The notes: generated by a model not told the origin, from the letters alone. A DNA stretch of 64,000 nucleotides from Apiosordaria backusii (GCA_030549205.1 JAUKTV010000003.1:3162001-3226000); one strand, 5' to 3'; counted from the first letter of the stretch, positions 25,584-34,626 are shown. Numbers and translations: made by a program.

Positions 25584-26508
25584 GTCAGGGGGGGTTCCAC
25601 ACGTCAGAGTGTGAGGCTAAGCAAGTAGCCTGCGCTACGTATACAACGGGTTCACGACAAGAAGACAATAGTGGTTCAATGTAAGTATATTATTCCACCT
25701 ACACTGAACTCTGGCCTTCCTAGAATCCCAGGTCTACCACGCTACTCTATATACCCTACCAGTAACCTGGGCTTGGCTACCTCCTTTAGAGACCTCTTTC
25801 CGCTATAGGATCCTACAGCTCGCTTTAATCTAACCGTTAATTGGATGCATATATAGATATTTAACTATTGTAGCTATATCGCTTATACTACGTTAGCAAA
25901 CCCTAAAAGGTCTACTAGTCGCCAACTGTCAGGCACTACTACTATTAGCCCAAAACCTCTGTCCTTTAGGCCTACTTAAATTGCACCTTAATAGGGCCTC
26001 CTTCCTTTTAAATTCCTATCTTTAGAAACTGTCTTCAGGACCCTTTACAGTAGTAAGATTAATAGAAGGGCTAAGTAGTTAAGGGGCTATTAGCTAGATA
26101 GAGGATATAGAAGGGTCGGCCTTTTATTGTAAGTAGGACAGTAATAAAGTTAGTAAAGAAAGGGGAACGGAAGTTAAGTGCGTTTTATAGTAGGGGAAGG
26201 TGGCGGTAGTAGGTTATAAATTAGGTGCTTCTATATTATAAACAAGGTAACGGCGATAGATATATAAGGTTAAAAGAGATAGGGCTACCGATAAAAGAAG
26301 TGCTAGACGGTTATTTCTTTAAAGGAGGTATAAAGACAGTATAAGCTAAACGGTAAAATAGAATGGTATTTAAAGACTGGAAGGTAGTAGGGGTAAGTTG
26401 TAAATAGTACGCCTCTATATTGTAGATAGGGCGAAAATAATAGAATTATAAAGTTAAATAACCTTATATAATAGTAGTAGTCTATTAGTAAATACATTGT
26501 AGGTAACT
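25584..26508. mobile_element. LTR-like remnant, weakly mutated
   Basis: The stretch begins TGTCAGGGGGGGTTCCACAC. For about 450 bp it has balanced composition, then becomes progressively AT-rich. Part of it (caagaagacaa..ttcaatgtaag) resembles the caacaagatgtctcaatgtaa segment of the gypsy LTRs in this window, so an LTR or edge of a related element is likely. No coding frame and no clear right end were found. Confidence 0.4.
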
Positions 26509-26935
26509 TGTGACGAACCCCTGATCAGAACCTCTGAAAGGGATACTCGGTTGAAGGTCTCTTCTGATAATAACGGTTCGGTGCAGCTAAACAGTGCACA
26601 ACAAGATGTCTCAATGTAAACACAAATACCGTGAATACAAGCTGTGATTGCATACTGCAGAACTATCTACAAGCTGTCTAGTTCCTTCGTATATATAGAC
26701 CCTTTCCTAGTCGTGCTCACCTTGCTCAGTGCCCCGAGCACACTGATCACTCTGCTTGGTCTGCTCAGTGCCCCAAGCAGACTGAGCATCCCGCTTAGTC
26801 TGCTCATCGTCCTGAGCACACTGATCAACCGTTCCTTACCGTGATTGGCTCTCCTAGGTGTATTCCTGATTGGTCCTTACTTTCCGTGGTTCCACAACCA
26901 ATCGTTATTCTCGTCCATATACCAGGGTTGTGACA
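26509..26935 (-). repeat. 3' LTR of gypsy copy 1 (427 bp)
   Basis: In the element's sense it starts TGTCACAACCC at 26,935 and ends GGTTCGTCACA at 26,509. The sense TATA box (CTATATATAC) lies at 26,689-26,698. Upstream of it six TGCTCA/TGAGCA hexamers cluster at 26,714-26,818. CCAAT-type boxes (ATTGG/CCAAT) lie between the hexamers and the U3 end. R-U5 (26,509-26,690) is nearly identical to the other two LTR copies. Confidence 0.9.
26714..26818. promoter_or_regulatory. U3 hexamer cluster, TGCTCA type (6 copies)
   Basis: TGCTCA or its complement TGAGCA occurs at 26,714, 26,723, 26,762, 26,783, 26,801 and 26,813, on both strands. It sits just upstream of the sense TATA and between it and the antisense gene start. 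An activator or repressor binding array is inferred. Confidence 0.6.
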
Positions 26936-26938
26936 CGA

Positions 26939-26951
26939 TGCTCCCCCTCTC
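26939..26951 (-). other. Polypurine tract for plus-strand priming
   Basis: Directly before the 3' LTR (element sense) is GAGAGGGGGAGCATCG, then TGTCAC. The GAGGGGGAGCATCG core is conserved in gypsy copy 2 at 62,843-62,856. The position and purine content are those of an LTR-retrotransposon PPT. Confidence 0.75.
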
Positions 26952-27043
26952 AGGCCGACGTCCCGACGGCCAAGTTCCTTTATTTCCTCCAACAACAACT
27001 TCCTCCCTAGGTAAGTTTTCCTTTCCACCACCACGCCTCCGCA

Positions 27044-27679
27044 ATGTCTAACCGCGTCAAGAAATCCACGCCGAAAAGCCCTTCCAGCACCATTCGCCGC
27101 CAGAATCTTGCAGCCGCTGCTTCCATCTTTGGTGACGAAATGCTTCCCTGTTCTTCCTGCGAAACCCTTAACATCTCCGATTGTCGCGTCTTCGAACGCT
27201 CCTCCAAATGCAACCATTGTATAAGTTCTGGCCGTTCCGACTGCGATGTCCTGGGTCTTACCCCCGCCTTGACCGCCTCCCTTCGTCGTCAGAAAGAGAA
27301 ATTAGACGCCGAAGAGCGGAAGGCTCGTACAACCATGCTACAAGCTGCCTCGAAGCTTACGCGAGTGGACACCCAGCGTCGTGCCTTGACTGCCAAATTC
27401 CGTCGTATCGCGGCCCGCGAGGAGCGGTTGATTGAAGATCTGGAGCGGGAGGAGGCGCAGTCCTCTTCCGCCGTTAATCCTTCCTCAGCTTCTTCCTTCG
27501 ACTGGACCTCCGCAATGCTAGGCTGGCCTGGCCAGGACCTCCCGGACGACCTGTCCTTCGGCCTCCCGCCCGGTCCCGACCTCTTCCTGGAGCCAGTTGC
27601 CGGCTCCTCCCGGAGCTCTCCACCCCTGGCCGTCCCGGGTTCCTCCGATGGAAGTCCTCCAGTTTCTCAGGGCAGCTGA
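27044..27679 (+). CDS. Antisense ORF of gypsy copy 1: Zn2Cys6-like cluster plus coiled coil
   Basis: Intact 211-codon frame on the strand opposite to gag-pol, starting 109 bp inside the 3' LTR edge and overlapping the last 206 bp of pol. Order: basic N-terminus (MSNRVKKSTPKSP); cysteine cluster from about residue 33 with spacing CX2CX7CX8CX2CX7C, close to the fungal Zn2Cys6 DNA-binding spacing; a charged heptad-like segment at about 75-140 (SLRRQKEKLDAEERK, LIEDLEREE) predicted to be a coiled coil; and a Ser/Pro/Gly-rich tail ending PPVSQGS. The same architecture and last seven residues recur in copy 2 (62,982-63,642), arguing for selection. I infer a nuclear DNA-binding dimer encoded by the transposon; function unknown. 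A CATATA box at 26,916 and the U3 are candidate promoter elements. A GTAAGT 33 nt upstream of the ATG has no acceptor before the ATG. Confidence 0.75.
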   Translation: MSNRVKKSTPKSPSSTIRRQNLAAAASIFGDEMLPCSSCETLNISDCRVFERSSKCNHCISSGRSDCDVLGLTPALTASLRRQKEKLDAEERKARTTMLQAASKLTRVDTQRRALTAKFRRIAAREERLIEDLEREEAQSSSAVNPSSASSFDWTSAMLGWPGQDLPDDLSFGLPPGPDLFLEPVAGSSRSSPPLAVPGSSDGSPPVSQGS

Positions 27680-30600
27680 GGTTCGTCGCTGGTTCCCATG
27701 AGTTGTCCGTGTCTGGGTAGCCCAGCCAGCTAACCAGGTACTCTAGTTGTCCGTCGCTAATGCGAGAGTCTAGTACTTCTTCCACGTCGTACTCTTCTTC
27801 TTCGTCCTCGGCTTCTACTTGTGTGTCTGGGCTGGCAGCCCGTGGTGCCGGTTCCAAAAGTGAGATGTGGAAAACGTTTGACCGTAGTCGCATAGTGCTT
27901 GGTAGCTTGAGCCTGAATGCTGTTTCCGATACCTTTTCCTCGACCGTAAAAGGTCCCACCCTCCTGTGGTCCAGCTTCTTACTTGGTCGTTTTGTGCGCA
28001 AATTTCGTGTTGAAAGAAACACTTTATCCCCCCTCTTCAAGCGAGGTCCCTCGAGCCGTTTGATGTTGTAGTACTTGCGCATACGTTCCCGAACGAACTC
28101 GAGTTCTTCCTTGAGTTTGGCGTGCAGCATGTGTAATTTTCCTGCTTTTGCTGCCGCCCTAGGCACTCTTGCCTCTGGTCCTTGTCGTAGATCTGCCTCG
28201 AACCCATAATTCGCGAAGAATGGCGTGACTTTTGTTGTTTCTGTGGGCGCTGTGTTGTAGGCGAGTTGTGCTGCTGGCAAAAGTTCAACCCAGTTGTCTT
28301 GTTCGAAATTGATGTAGTTCCGAAGATACTGTTCAACGATCTGGTTGAGCCTTTCTGTTTGTCCGTCCGTCTGCGGGTGATATGCTGACGATGCCTTGCT
28401 TCTCACTCCTACTTGCTCCATCAGAGTCTTCCAAAACTTCGACACGAACTTGGTGTCGCGATCCGTGATGAACTCCCTTGGCCATGTGTGTGTCGCCGTA
28501 ACGTTCCGAAACACCACATCCGCCAATTGTTCCGTCGTCCAAGTTTCCCTGTAGGGCAGGAAGTATGCCCATTTGGTGAGCCTGTCGACGACTGTGAGGA
28601 TGCTGTCATACTTGACTCCTGTGACCGTGTCCTTGGAATGTGGTAGCTTGGTGATAAAGTCCATCGTCACTGAGCTCCATGGTTGTTCTGCCACTGGCAA
28701 TGGCTCCAAGAACCCGTAAGGCTTGTGTCTCTCTGCCTTCGTTCTCCTGCAGAGGTCACATCCTCGCAGCGCTTCCTCAACATCCTTCCTCAATCCGGGC
28801 CAATTGAAGTGTTGTTTGATCTTCCCTGTTGTTTTGGCCACTCCCATGTGTCCCCCGAGTTTCGACTCGTGGATCTCCTGAATCAATGCCTTCCGCTGCT
28901 CTGGTTCGACATAAGCTCGATTGTGATACCAGAGCCGGTAGTTGTCGTCCTTCTGGATCCCCACAGATTCCAGTTCAGCCCATCGTTCCTGCTCGTTGCT
29001 GCCGATGTTGCTCTGATATTTGTTGGCTGTTGATTCTTCTCGGTACACTGCGCAGCACTCAGCCCACTGCTGGAGCGGGTGCCTCAGTGTGCCTTCTGCT
29101 GTCTCCTGCAGCAATGGTGGTGACTCTTCCGCCACTTTTTCCTCGTGGTGGTCCGCCCTTCTGCTTAGAGCGTCCGCTCTCGCATTCTCGGATCCCTTCT
29201 TGTAATGAATCTGAAAGTTGAACTCAGACAGGAACTCTGACCACCTGCCTTGCCTGGCGTTGAGGACCTTGGTAGTAGTGAAATACTTCAAGTTTTTGTG
29301 ATCCGTGTAGACCTGAACCTCGTAGTTGGTTCCGCTGAGGTATGGTCTCCATTCCTCGAAAGCCTCGATGATGGCAAGCAGCTCCTTGTCGTGGATGGGG
29401 TAGTTCTTGCGTGGTCCTTCCAGCTTCTTCGAAAAGAACGCTACCGGGTGCAACTTCCCGTCCTGGTCTCGTTGTCCTAGCTGTCCTCCGATGGCGTAGT
29501 CGGAAGCGTCTGTCTCAACTTCGAAAGGTCGTCCTGGATCCGGAAGCTTGAGTACTGGGTCCGCCACGATGGCGTTTTTGATGGCCTGAAAAGCCTCTTC
29601 CTGTTCTTCTTTCCACTTGAACTCGGCGTCCTTCTTGGTTAGGTCGTTCAATGGTTTTGCAATGGCGCCGTAGTTCCGTATGAACATTCGATAGAAATTG
29701 GTGAACCCCAGAAACTCTCGAACTCTTGTCTTCAGCCGTTCGGGTGTTTCTCCCTGTGGTCTCGGCCAGTCCTTGACTGCCGCGATCTTCCCTGGTTCCA
29801 TTCGCACTTCTCCCGGCGAGATCAGATACCCGAGATAGACCGTCTCCTGCACATGGAACTCGCTCTTGTCCTTGTTGACCGATAGTCCTGCTCCATGTAG
29901 CGCGTCCAAAATTTCCTTGACGTGCTGTTTGTGTTCTTCCAGAGTGCGTGAGTAGATGAGAACGTCGTCGAGGTAACAAACTGCTGTTTTGTCGAGATAC
30001 TGGCGAATCGTGTGATCAACGAGGGCCTGGAAAGTTGCTGGTGCATTGGTGAGCCCGAACGGCATAACGAGGTACTCGAAATGCCCGTAAGGCGTGCGAA
30101 AAGCTGTCTTCCATTCGTCTCCCTCCTTGATTCGTATGTGCGCGTACCCGACTGGCATATCAAGTCTGGTGAACCATTGTGCCCCTGACAGTTGACTTCG
30201 CAATCGCGAAATCAGCGGTAGTGGGTAACCGTTCTTCACCGTCTCCTGATTCAGCTGTCGATAATCCACACACAGTCGCGGACTCCCATCTTTCTTCGGC
30301 ACGAAGAAAACAGGATATCCAGCTGGCGATGTGGATGGTCTGATGTGTCCTCTCTTGATATTTTCGTCCAAATACTTCCGTAACTCCTCACTCTGCTTGT
30401 CGTTGGTGTGGTAGACCTGGAAGAGCTTGAGCTTTGCTCCTTCCTTGAGCTTGATCTCATGGTCCCATGGTCCCCTCTCTGGTAGACCCTGAAGGTGTTT
30501 TGCCGTGAACACTGGATGCCCTTGATATTCCACCGGCACCTCCTTCTTATCGCCCTTCTTCATATTGTTGTAATAGGCGTATTTGTCCTTCATTGCTGCT

Positions 30601-31313
30601 GCAATTTCCATCAACGCAACTGTTCCTACCAACCCTACTTCTTCGATCTTGCCGCCTGTGTCGATTGAGTACACTAATATTTCCCGTGTCTCTTGCGGTG
30701 GTGCCGTGGAGGGTGCTTGTCCCGCACTCTGCTCCTGCCGTGCTCCTGATCTCCCATCGTTGGTTGGGTACTCCCGATATGTCCTCGGTCGTAGGTGGCC
30801 ACCATCCTTCCAGTCGATGTCTGGGTTGTAGTCCTCGTGCCATGGCTGCCCCAGGATCATGTCCTTTTCTGGCCCCATGTCCACGATGTCGAAAATCACT
30901 GTCGTTGTTTTTCCCGACACTGTGATGTCCAGTGGTAGCGTCTCTCTGCTCACCAACTGCGTGGGGAAGGGTCCTTTCATGACGACCTCTTCCTCCTTCT
31001 TTCTCCATGGAACCCGGGCTTGTTGTACAAATCTTGGTGAAATCAAGTCCGCTTCTGCTCCACTGTCCACGAGTGCTTGCGTTTGGAAACTCTTCCAACG
31101 TGCCGTCACTCGCAATCTTTTGTCTTTCATGCCCCTCCTCTGTGCCGCAGCGACCTCGCTGATGTGTAGCTCGTGGTCCTTTAGAGGTTTGCGGCCTCCG
31201 CGAAAGGCCGTGACCCTTTTCCCGACTGTTGTTGAGCCTCCAGAGCGTCCTCCTTCGCCGAACTGTCCAGCAGTTCGAAATCGGCTAACCATCGTCGTTG
31301 GGCTTCCTTCCAC
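27474..31313 (-). CDS. pol: Chromovirus Pol polyprotein (protease, RT, RNase H, integrase, chromodomain)
   Basis: 1,279 open codons. The first in-frame ATG is at 31,292, but expression is probably by a -1 shift from the upstream gag frame, which overlaps 31,313-31,181. Aspartic protease: VDSGAEADLIS at about 82-92. RT: FTRLD (Asp385), YLVMPFGLTNAP and YLDD at 447-450. RNase H: ETDASDYAIGG near 600-610, KELLAI and YTDHKN. Integrase: zinc domain H815, H822, C852, C855; catalytic D885 (TMDF), D951 (TDRDTKF) and E987 (TDGQTERLN). Chromodomain: about 1175-1226 (YDVEEVLDSR, LEYLVSWLGYP, NSWEP). All catalytic residues look intact. The Arg/Gly-rich tail after the chromodomain overlaps the antisense gene and is the only part that diverges strongly from copy 2. 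Chromodomains target such elements to methyl-H3K9 heterochromatin, consistent with the location. Confidence 0.95.
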   Translation of the reverse strand: MEGSPTTMVSRFRTAGQFGEGGRSGGSTTVGKRVTAFRGGRKPLKDHELHISEVAAAQRRGMKDKRLRVTARWKSFQTQALVDSGAEADLISPRFVQQARVPWRKKEEEVVMKGPFPTQLVSRETLPLDITVSGKTTTVIFDIVDMGPEKDMILGQPWHEDYNPDIDWKDGGHLRPRTYREYPTNDGRSGARQEQSAGQAPSTAPPQETREILVYSIDTGGKIEEVGLVGTVALMEIAAAMKDKYAYYNNMKKGDKKEVPVEYQGHPVFTAKHLQGLPERGPWDHEIKLKEGAKLKLFQVYHTNDKQSEELRKYLDENIKRGHIRPSTSPAGYPVFFVPKKDGSPRLCVDYRQLNQETVKNGYPLPLISRLRSQLSGAQWFTRLDMPVGYAHIRIKEGDEWKTAFRTPYGHFEYLVMPFGLTNAPATFQALVDHTIRQYLDKTAVCYLDDVLIYSRTLEEHKQHVKEILDALHGAGLSVNKDKSEFHVQETVYLGYLISPGEVRMEPGKIAAVKDWPRPQGETPERLKTRVREFLGFTNFYRMFIRNYGAIAKPLNDLTKKDAEFKWKEEQEEAFQAIKNAIVADPVLKLPDPGRPFEVETDASDYAIGGQLGQRDQDGKLHPVAFFSKKLEGPRKNYPIHDKELLAIIEAFEEWRPYLSGTNYEVQVYTDHKNLKYFTTTKVLNARQGRWSEFLSEFNFQIHYKKGSENARADALSRRADHHEEKVAEESPPLLQETAEGTLRHPLQQWAECCAVYREESTANKYQSNIGSNEQERWAELESVGIQKDDNYRLWYHNRAYVEPEQRKALIQEIHESKLGGHMGVAKTTGKIKQHFNWPGLRKDVEEALRGCDLCRRTKAERHKPYGFLEPLPVAEQPWSSVTMDFITKLPHSKDTVTGVKYDSILTVVDRLTKWAYFLPYRETWTTEQLADVVFRNVTATHTWPREFITDRDTKFVSKFWKTLMEQVGVRSKASSAYHPQTDGQTERLNQIVEQYLRNYINFEQDNWVELLPAAQLAYNTAPTETTKVTPFFANYGFEADLRQGPEARVPRAAAKAGKLHMLHAKLKEELEFVRERMRKYYNIKRLEGPRLKRGDKVFLSTRNLRTKRPSKKLDHRRVGPFTVEEKVSETAFRLKLPSTMRLRSNVFHISLLEPAPRAASPDTQVEAEDEEEEYDVEEVLDSRISDGQLEYLVSWLGYPDTDNSWEPATNLSCPEKLEDFHRRNPGRPGVESSGRSRQLAPGRGRDRAGGRRTGRPGGPGQASLALRRSSRRKKLRKD

Positions 31314-32628
31314 TTTCTGTTCCTGGCACTATTCTGCGTCCTTTTCTTGCTGCGTGCCTTATATCCTTTGGGGTTGGCCTCGTGGTGTTTCCGGGCCTTT
31401 GCTCGCAGATGGAAAGCACAGTCTGCACTCTTACACCACGTCAACCCGTATTCCTTCTCGCTGGCGGTGTTCTCCCCCCAGCCTGTCACCCACTCGAGGC
31501 AGCACCTTGCGTACCTGGGCGTGACCTGTATGACCTGGAGTTTCTCCAGCTTGACTGGGTCCCCTTGTTTCCACAGGAAATAATCGTTCAACTCTTCGCC
31601 CGGCGCTCCCCATCTTGCGAGAGTCCTCGACACCGGTACCGGTTGGTCTGTCTGGGTGACCTCTCTGACCGGCCAGTGCCCGTTCAGGGTCTTTGACTGG
31701 TAGTGTTCCGCGCATCCATGAGCGATGCACTGGAACCATGGCACTCTCCTGTGTTCCGGGTGTCGTGGATGAACTTGTGGTGTGTCTCCTTCGCACGGAG
31801 TATACCACCCACACTCCGGAACCTCTCCTGGCGTCAGCGCGAGTCCGGGGCTGGCTACTGGTCGTGATGCCCAAAACTCATCCCAGACCTCCTCATCTTT
31901 GTTGAGTAGTGCGAATTCTTTGCCGAACTCCTCCTCGGGAACGATCCAATGTTCGTTGCCCTGCCGCAGCTGCGCGAGCGGTTGGTTGTAGCGATGTATT
32001 TGTCGATGGTGTCCGGTCTCTCCTCCTTGTACAACTCGTCCTTCACTTCGTCCTTGAGCCCGTTGTAGAAAAGCTGCATCAAGCCTTCGTCATTAATCTC
32101 GCTGCGCAGGGCGTCGGTCTTGAAGGTGGCAGCATAGTCAGCTGCAGACCGGGTTTGGCGCATGTTGGCGAGTCTCTCCTGGGCTCGGCGAGCCTCATCG
32201 TACTCTCCGAAGACTTCCTTGATGCGGGCCTCGAACTTCTTGAAGGTCTCGAAGCACTCCCTAGTGATGCCCTTCCTGATGCCTGCGTCGTCGTTCTCGT
32301 AATAGTCGTCCAGGATGGGCTCAAACCATGCAAGAGCCTTGTCCTTGAGTCGAGATGCCGCGTAGGTGACCTTGGACTCCTCGTCAGGGAAACGAGTAGG
32401 ATAGTACCGAAAATAGGTCTTGAGCTGGATCAGGAATCCTCCAAGCTCTCCTTTTCCGCCACCATAGCGTTCGGGGGCCTCGATCTTGGCCTGCTGGTTA
32501 CCGCGGTGATCCAGGTGACTAACGGCGACGACTTGGTCCTGGGTCTGTTGAACCGCATCCTCGAGCTCCTTGACGCGAGCGTTGAGTCGAGCCAGAAAGG
32601 CTTGAGGGCTTTCTTTGTTGTCCGCCAT
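31181..32628 (-). CDS. gag: Gag polyprotein, with a frame change near 31,978
   Basis: ATG at 32,628 (MADNKESPQAFLARLNARVK). A coiled-coil start is followed by the retrotransposon gag domain (YGGGKGELGGFLIQLKTYFR, WFEPILDDYYEN, YNGLKDEVKDELY). Similarity is lost in this frame after KYIATTN. It continues in the -1 frame as LAQLRQGNEHW..EEVWDEFW and runs to a stop at 31,181. That downstream part has two Cys/His clusters (CIAHGCAEHYQSK and CKSADCAFHLRAKARKHH) in place of a classical CCHC knuckle. Total span is about 482 codons. The frame change is most simply a one-base deletion in this copy, but a programmed shift cannot be excluded. A further -1 shift is needed to enter pol. Confidence 0.8.
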
Positions 32629-32670
32629 GGTGATGGGTACCTTCAACTTATCCGTGACAGAGTTGAAGTG

Positions 32671-32681
32671 AGTATGCAACG
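32671..32681 (-). promoter_or_regulatory. Probable self-priming primer-binding site
   Basis: Immediately inside the 5' LTR the element reads CG then TTGCATACT (plus-strand agtatgcaa, 32,671-32,679). This is a perfect 9-nt complement to AGTATGCAA at 32,828-32,820 in the LTR, which lies about 33 nt downstream of the TATA box, where transcription should begin. A PBS complementary to the 5' end of the element's own RNA is the Tf1/sushi self-priming arrangement. Confidence 0.6.
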
Positions 32682-33084
32682 TGTGACGAACCCCTGTACA
32701 GAACCTCTGAAAGGGATACTCGGTTGAAGGTAACTTCTGACAATTGGTTCGGTGCAGCTAAACAGTGCACAACAAGATGTCTCAATGTAAACACAAGATA
32801 CCGTGAATACAAGCTGTGATTGCATACTGCGGAACTATCTACCAGCTACCTAGTTCCTCCGTATATATAGACCTGTGATTTTCCCGATCATGGTGATCAT
32901 TCCGCTCTTCCCCAATGATCACAATGATCGCTATGATCCCTCTGTGCTTCCCTATTGGTTATGCTCCTGCGGTCACTGTGTCCCTCAGTCTTATTATCCG
33001 TGCTCGCCTGGGCTGCCGTGTCCTTGTTCTGATTGGCTGGTGACCTTGCACTGCTCCACCGTTCCCGACGTTAAGGTTGTGACA
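32682..33084 (-). repeat. 5' LTR of gypsy copy 1 (403 bp)
   Basis: Sense start TGTCACAACC at 33,084, end GTCACA at 32,682. R-U5 matches the other LTRs closely. U3 differs: it contains five ATGATC/GATCAT hexamers (32,886, 32,895, 32,915, 32,924, 32,933) instead of the TGCTCA type. The TATA box CTATATATAC is at 32,861-32,870. Two ATTGG boxes are retained. Confidence 0.9.
32886..32938. promoter_or_regulatory. U3 hexamer cluster, ATGATC type (5 copies)
   Basis: ATGATC or GATCAT starts at 32,886, 32,895, 32,915, 32,924 and 32,933; the last three are spaced exactly 9 bp apart. The cluster lies directly upstream of the sense TATA box. Confidence 0.6.
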
Positions 33085-33636
33085 GTATTAAGTATATAAA
33101 TAGTTAGGTCTTTTTAGTTTAGTTAGCTTATATAAAGCTTCTTACTATATATCTATTATTAGCATATTTCTTTTACTTAGCTTATTAATAGAAGATAAGC
33201 TTTAGTTAATCGATAGATAGATTATTAAAAGTTAATATAGCGTTTTATTAAGTAGGCTAAGATATATAAAGATATAGTATAATTTAATTATAACGTTAAA
33301 ATAATTAATATACTATTAAATAAAGTATTAAGATAAACGGTAACGGATAAATTATCGGAGGCTGTTTAAATAGTTATTTACTAAATTAATAGGTTGCCAA
33401 TTTAATATTAGTTATTGTCTATTATTGGTATAATAGAATAGAAGCGAATAGGCTATTTATTAGTATAGGTATATTTAAACAAATAGGACGTTTGTTTTTA
33501 AAGGAAAGCAAGTAAATAAATAGGGTATTTAACTTAAAGGAGGTAAGCAGGCGAATAGGGCATTTGAATGGATTTAAATAACTCAATATTGAACTATAAA
33601 GACAGTTAAAAAAAGATTATAACTACCATTAATATA

Positions 33637-33819
33637 GAAAAGGACAGTATGGTAATAATAGGTGATAAATTAATTATATTAAATTGATTGTTTAGAAGAA
33701 GAAGTTAGAGCTAATAAGCTGTTTTAGTATCCTCTATAGGTTATATATACCTAAACACAATATAATGTCCATACAGGTTATGCATACCTATGCAAAATAT
33801 AATGCCCAAGCTTTTCGTA
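33637..33819 (+). repeat. Dispersed repeat R1, right copy
   Basis: Closely similar to 20,714-20,895, same orientation. This copy keeps more CA/TG steps (ggttatgcatacctatgcaa where the other reads ggttatatatacttatatat), so it is less RIP-mutated. Confidence 0.7.
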
Positions 33820-34626
33820 TCATATTATGTATATATATATAAATGCCTACTTGTAATTATTGTAGACTTTTTTTTACCGAATTTTAGTACGAATTTAGGA
33901 AAAAAAGAAACAATATTACGCCTATTCCCTATTCTATTTATATATATTTACATCTAAATAAAACGAATTTTTACCTTATTTTCCTACCGGACTAGTTTTT
34001 ATATAAAATTATAGTTCGACTATTTCGAGCTGATAAAACTGGCCTTTTATAACTATTATTTTTAAAAGTGCTTTTAATAATATAAAGATTATGATAAATT
34101 AGATTAAATATTATAATAAATATTTATAAAGGTTTTATATTTAAGTTAAATATAAAAGAATTTTGTTATCGTTAAAAATTCAATTTAATTATAATAAATA
34201 TTAACAAGATCTTATTAATAAATTATTTGAAGTTAATTTAATTAAAGTAAAGTCTTAATATAATAGTATAACTGAAAATATAAAAATCTATGAAATGATT
34301 TATTTTTAATAACTTTAGCAATTATTATAATCTTTCTTTTTATCAATATTATTTAAATTTTAATATCATCATATTTTCTTTACCTTTTTATTTATTTTAT
34401 TAAATATAGTTAATAAATATAAATATTTTTTAATATATTAAATATAAATATTAACTTTAATTATAATAAATAGTAAAGATAAAAGATTTAAAGGTTTTAT
34501 AACTTAATTTTATTAAAGGCCTTTAAATTTATATTACCTTTTAAATTAAAATTTTATTATTTATTAATAAGATATTAATAAATTTAAAATATAGAATTTA
34601 AACTTTAATATATTATCGTAATAGGG

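Larger units (their letters stand above)
26509..33084 (-). mobile_element. Ty3/gypsy chromovirus copy 1 (complete, not RIP-mutated), with antisense gene
   Basis: 6.58-kb LTR retrotransposon oriented on the minus strand: 5' LTR 33,084-32,682, probable self-priming site, gag from 32,628, pol to 27,474, antisense ORF 27,044-27,679, polypurine tract and 3' LTR 26,935-26,509. LTR ends are TGTCAC..GTCACA in the element's sense. Composition is balanced and pol is open for 1,279 codons, in sharp contrast to the saturated AT-rich flanks. The two LTRs differ markedly in U3, and the flanking 5-mers (taact, gtatt) do not match, so the copy is not a simple single insertion. Gag changes frame near 31,978. 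Confidence 0.92.

Noticed and set aside
26303..26497. 64-codon Tyr/Phe/Ile-rich minus frame
   Set aside because: AT-rich chance frame with no initiation context or homology.
25584..26508. Interpretation as a complete solo LTR
   Set aside because: The left end TGTCAGG is plausible, but no matching CA end or target duplication could be fixed.
26504..33089. Target-site duplication around gypsy copy 1
   Set aside because: Flanking 5-mers taact and gtatt do not match, so no simple duplication is claimed.
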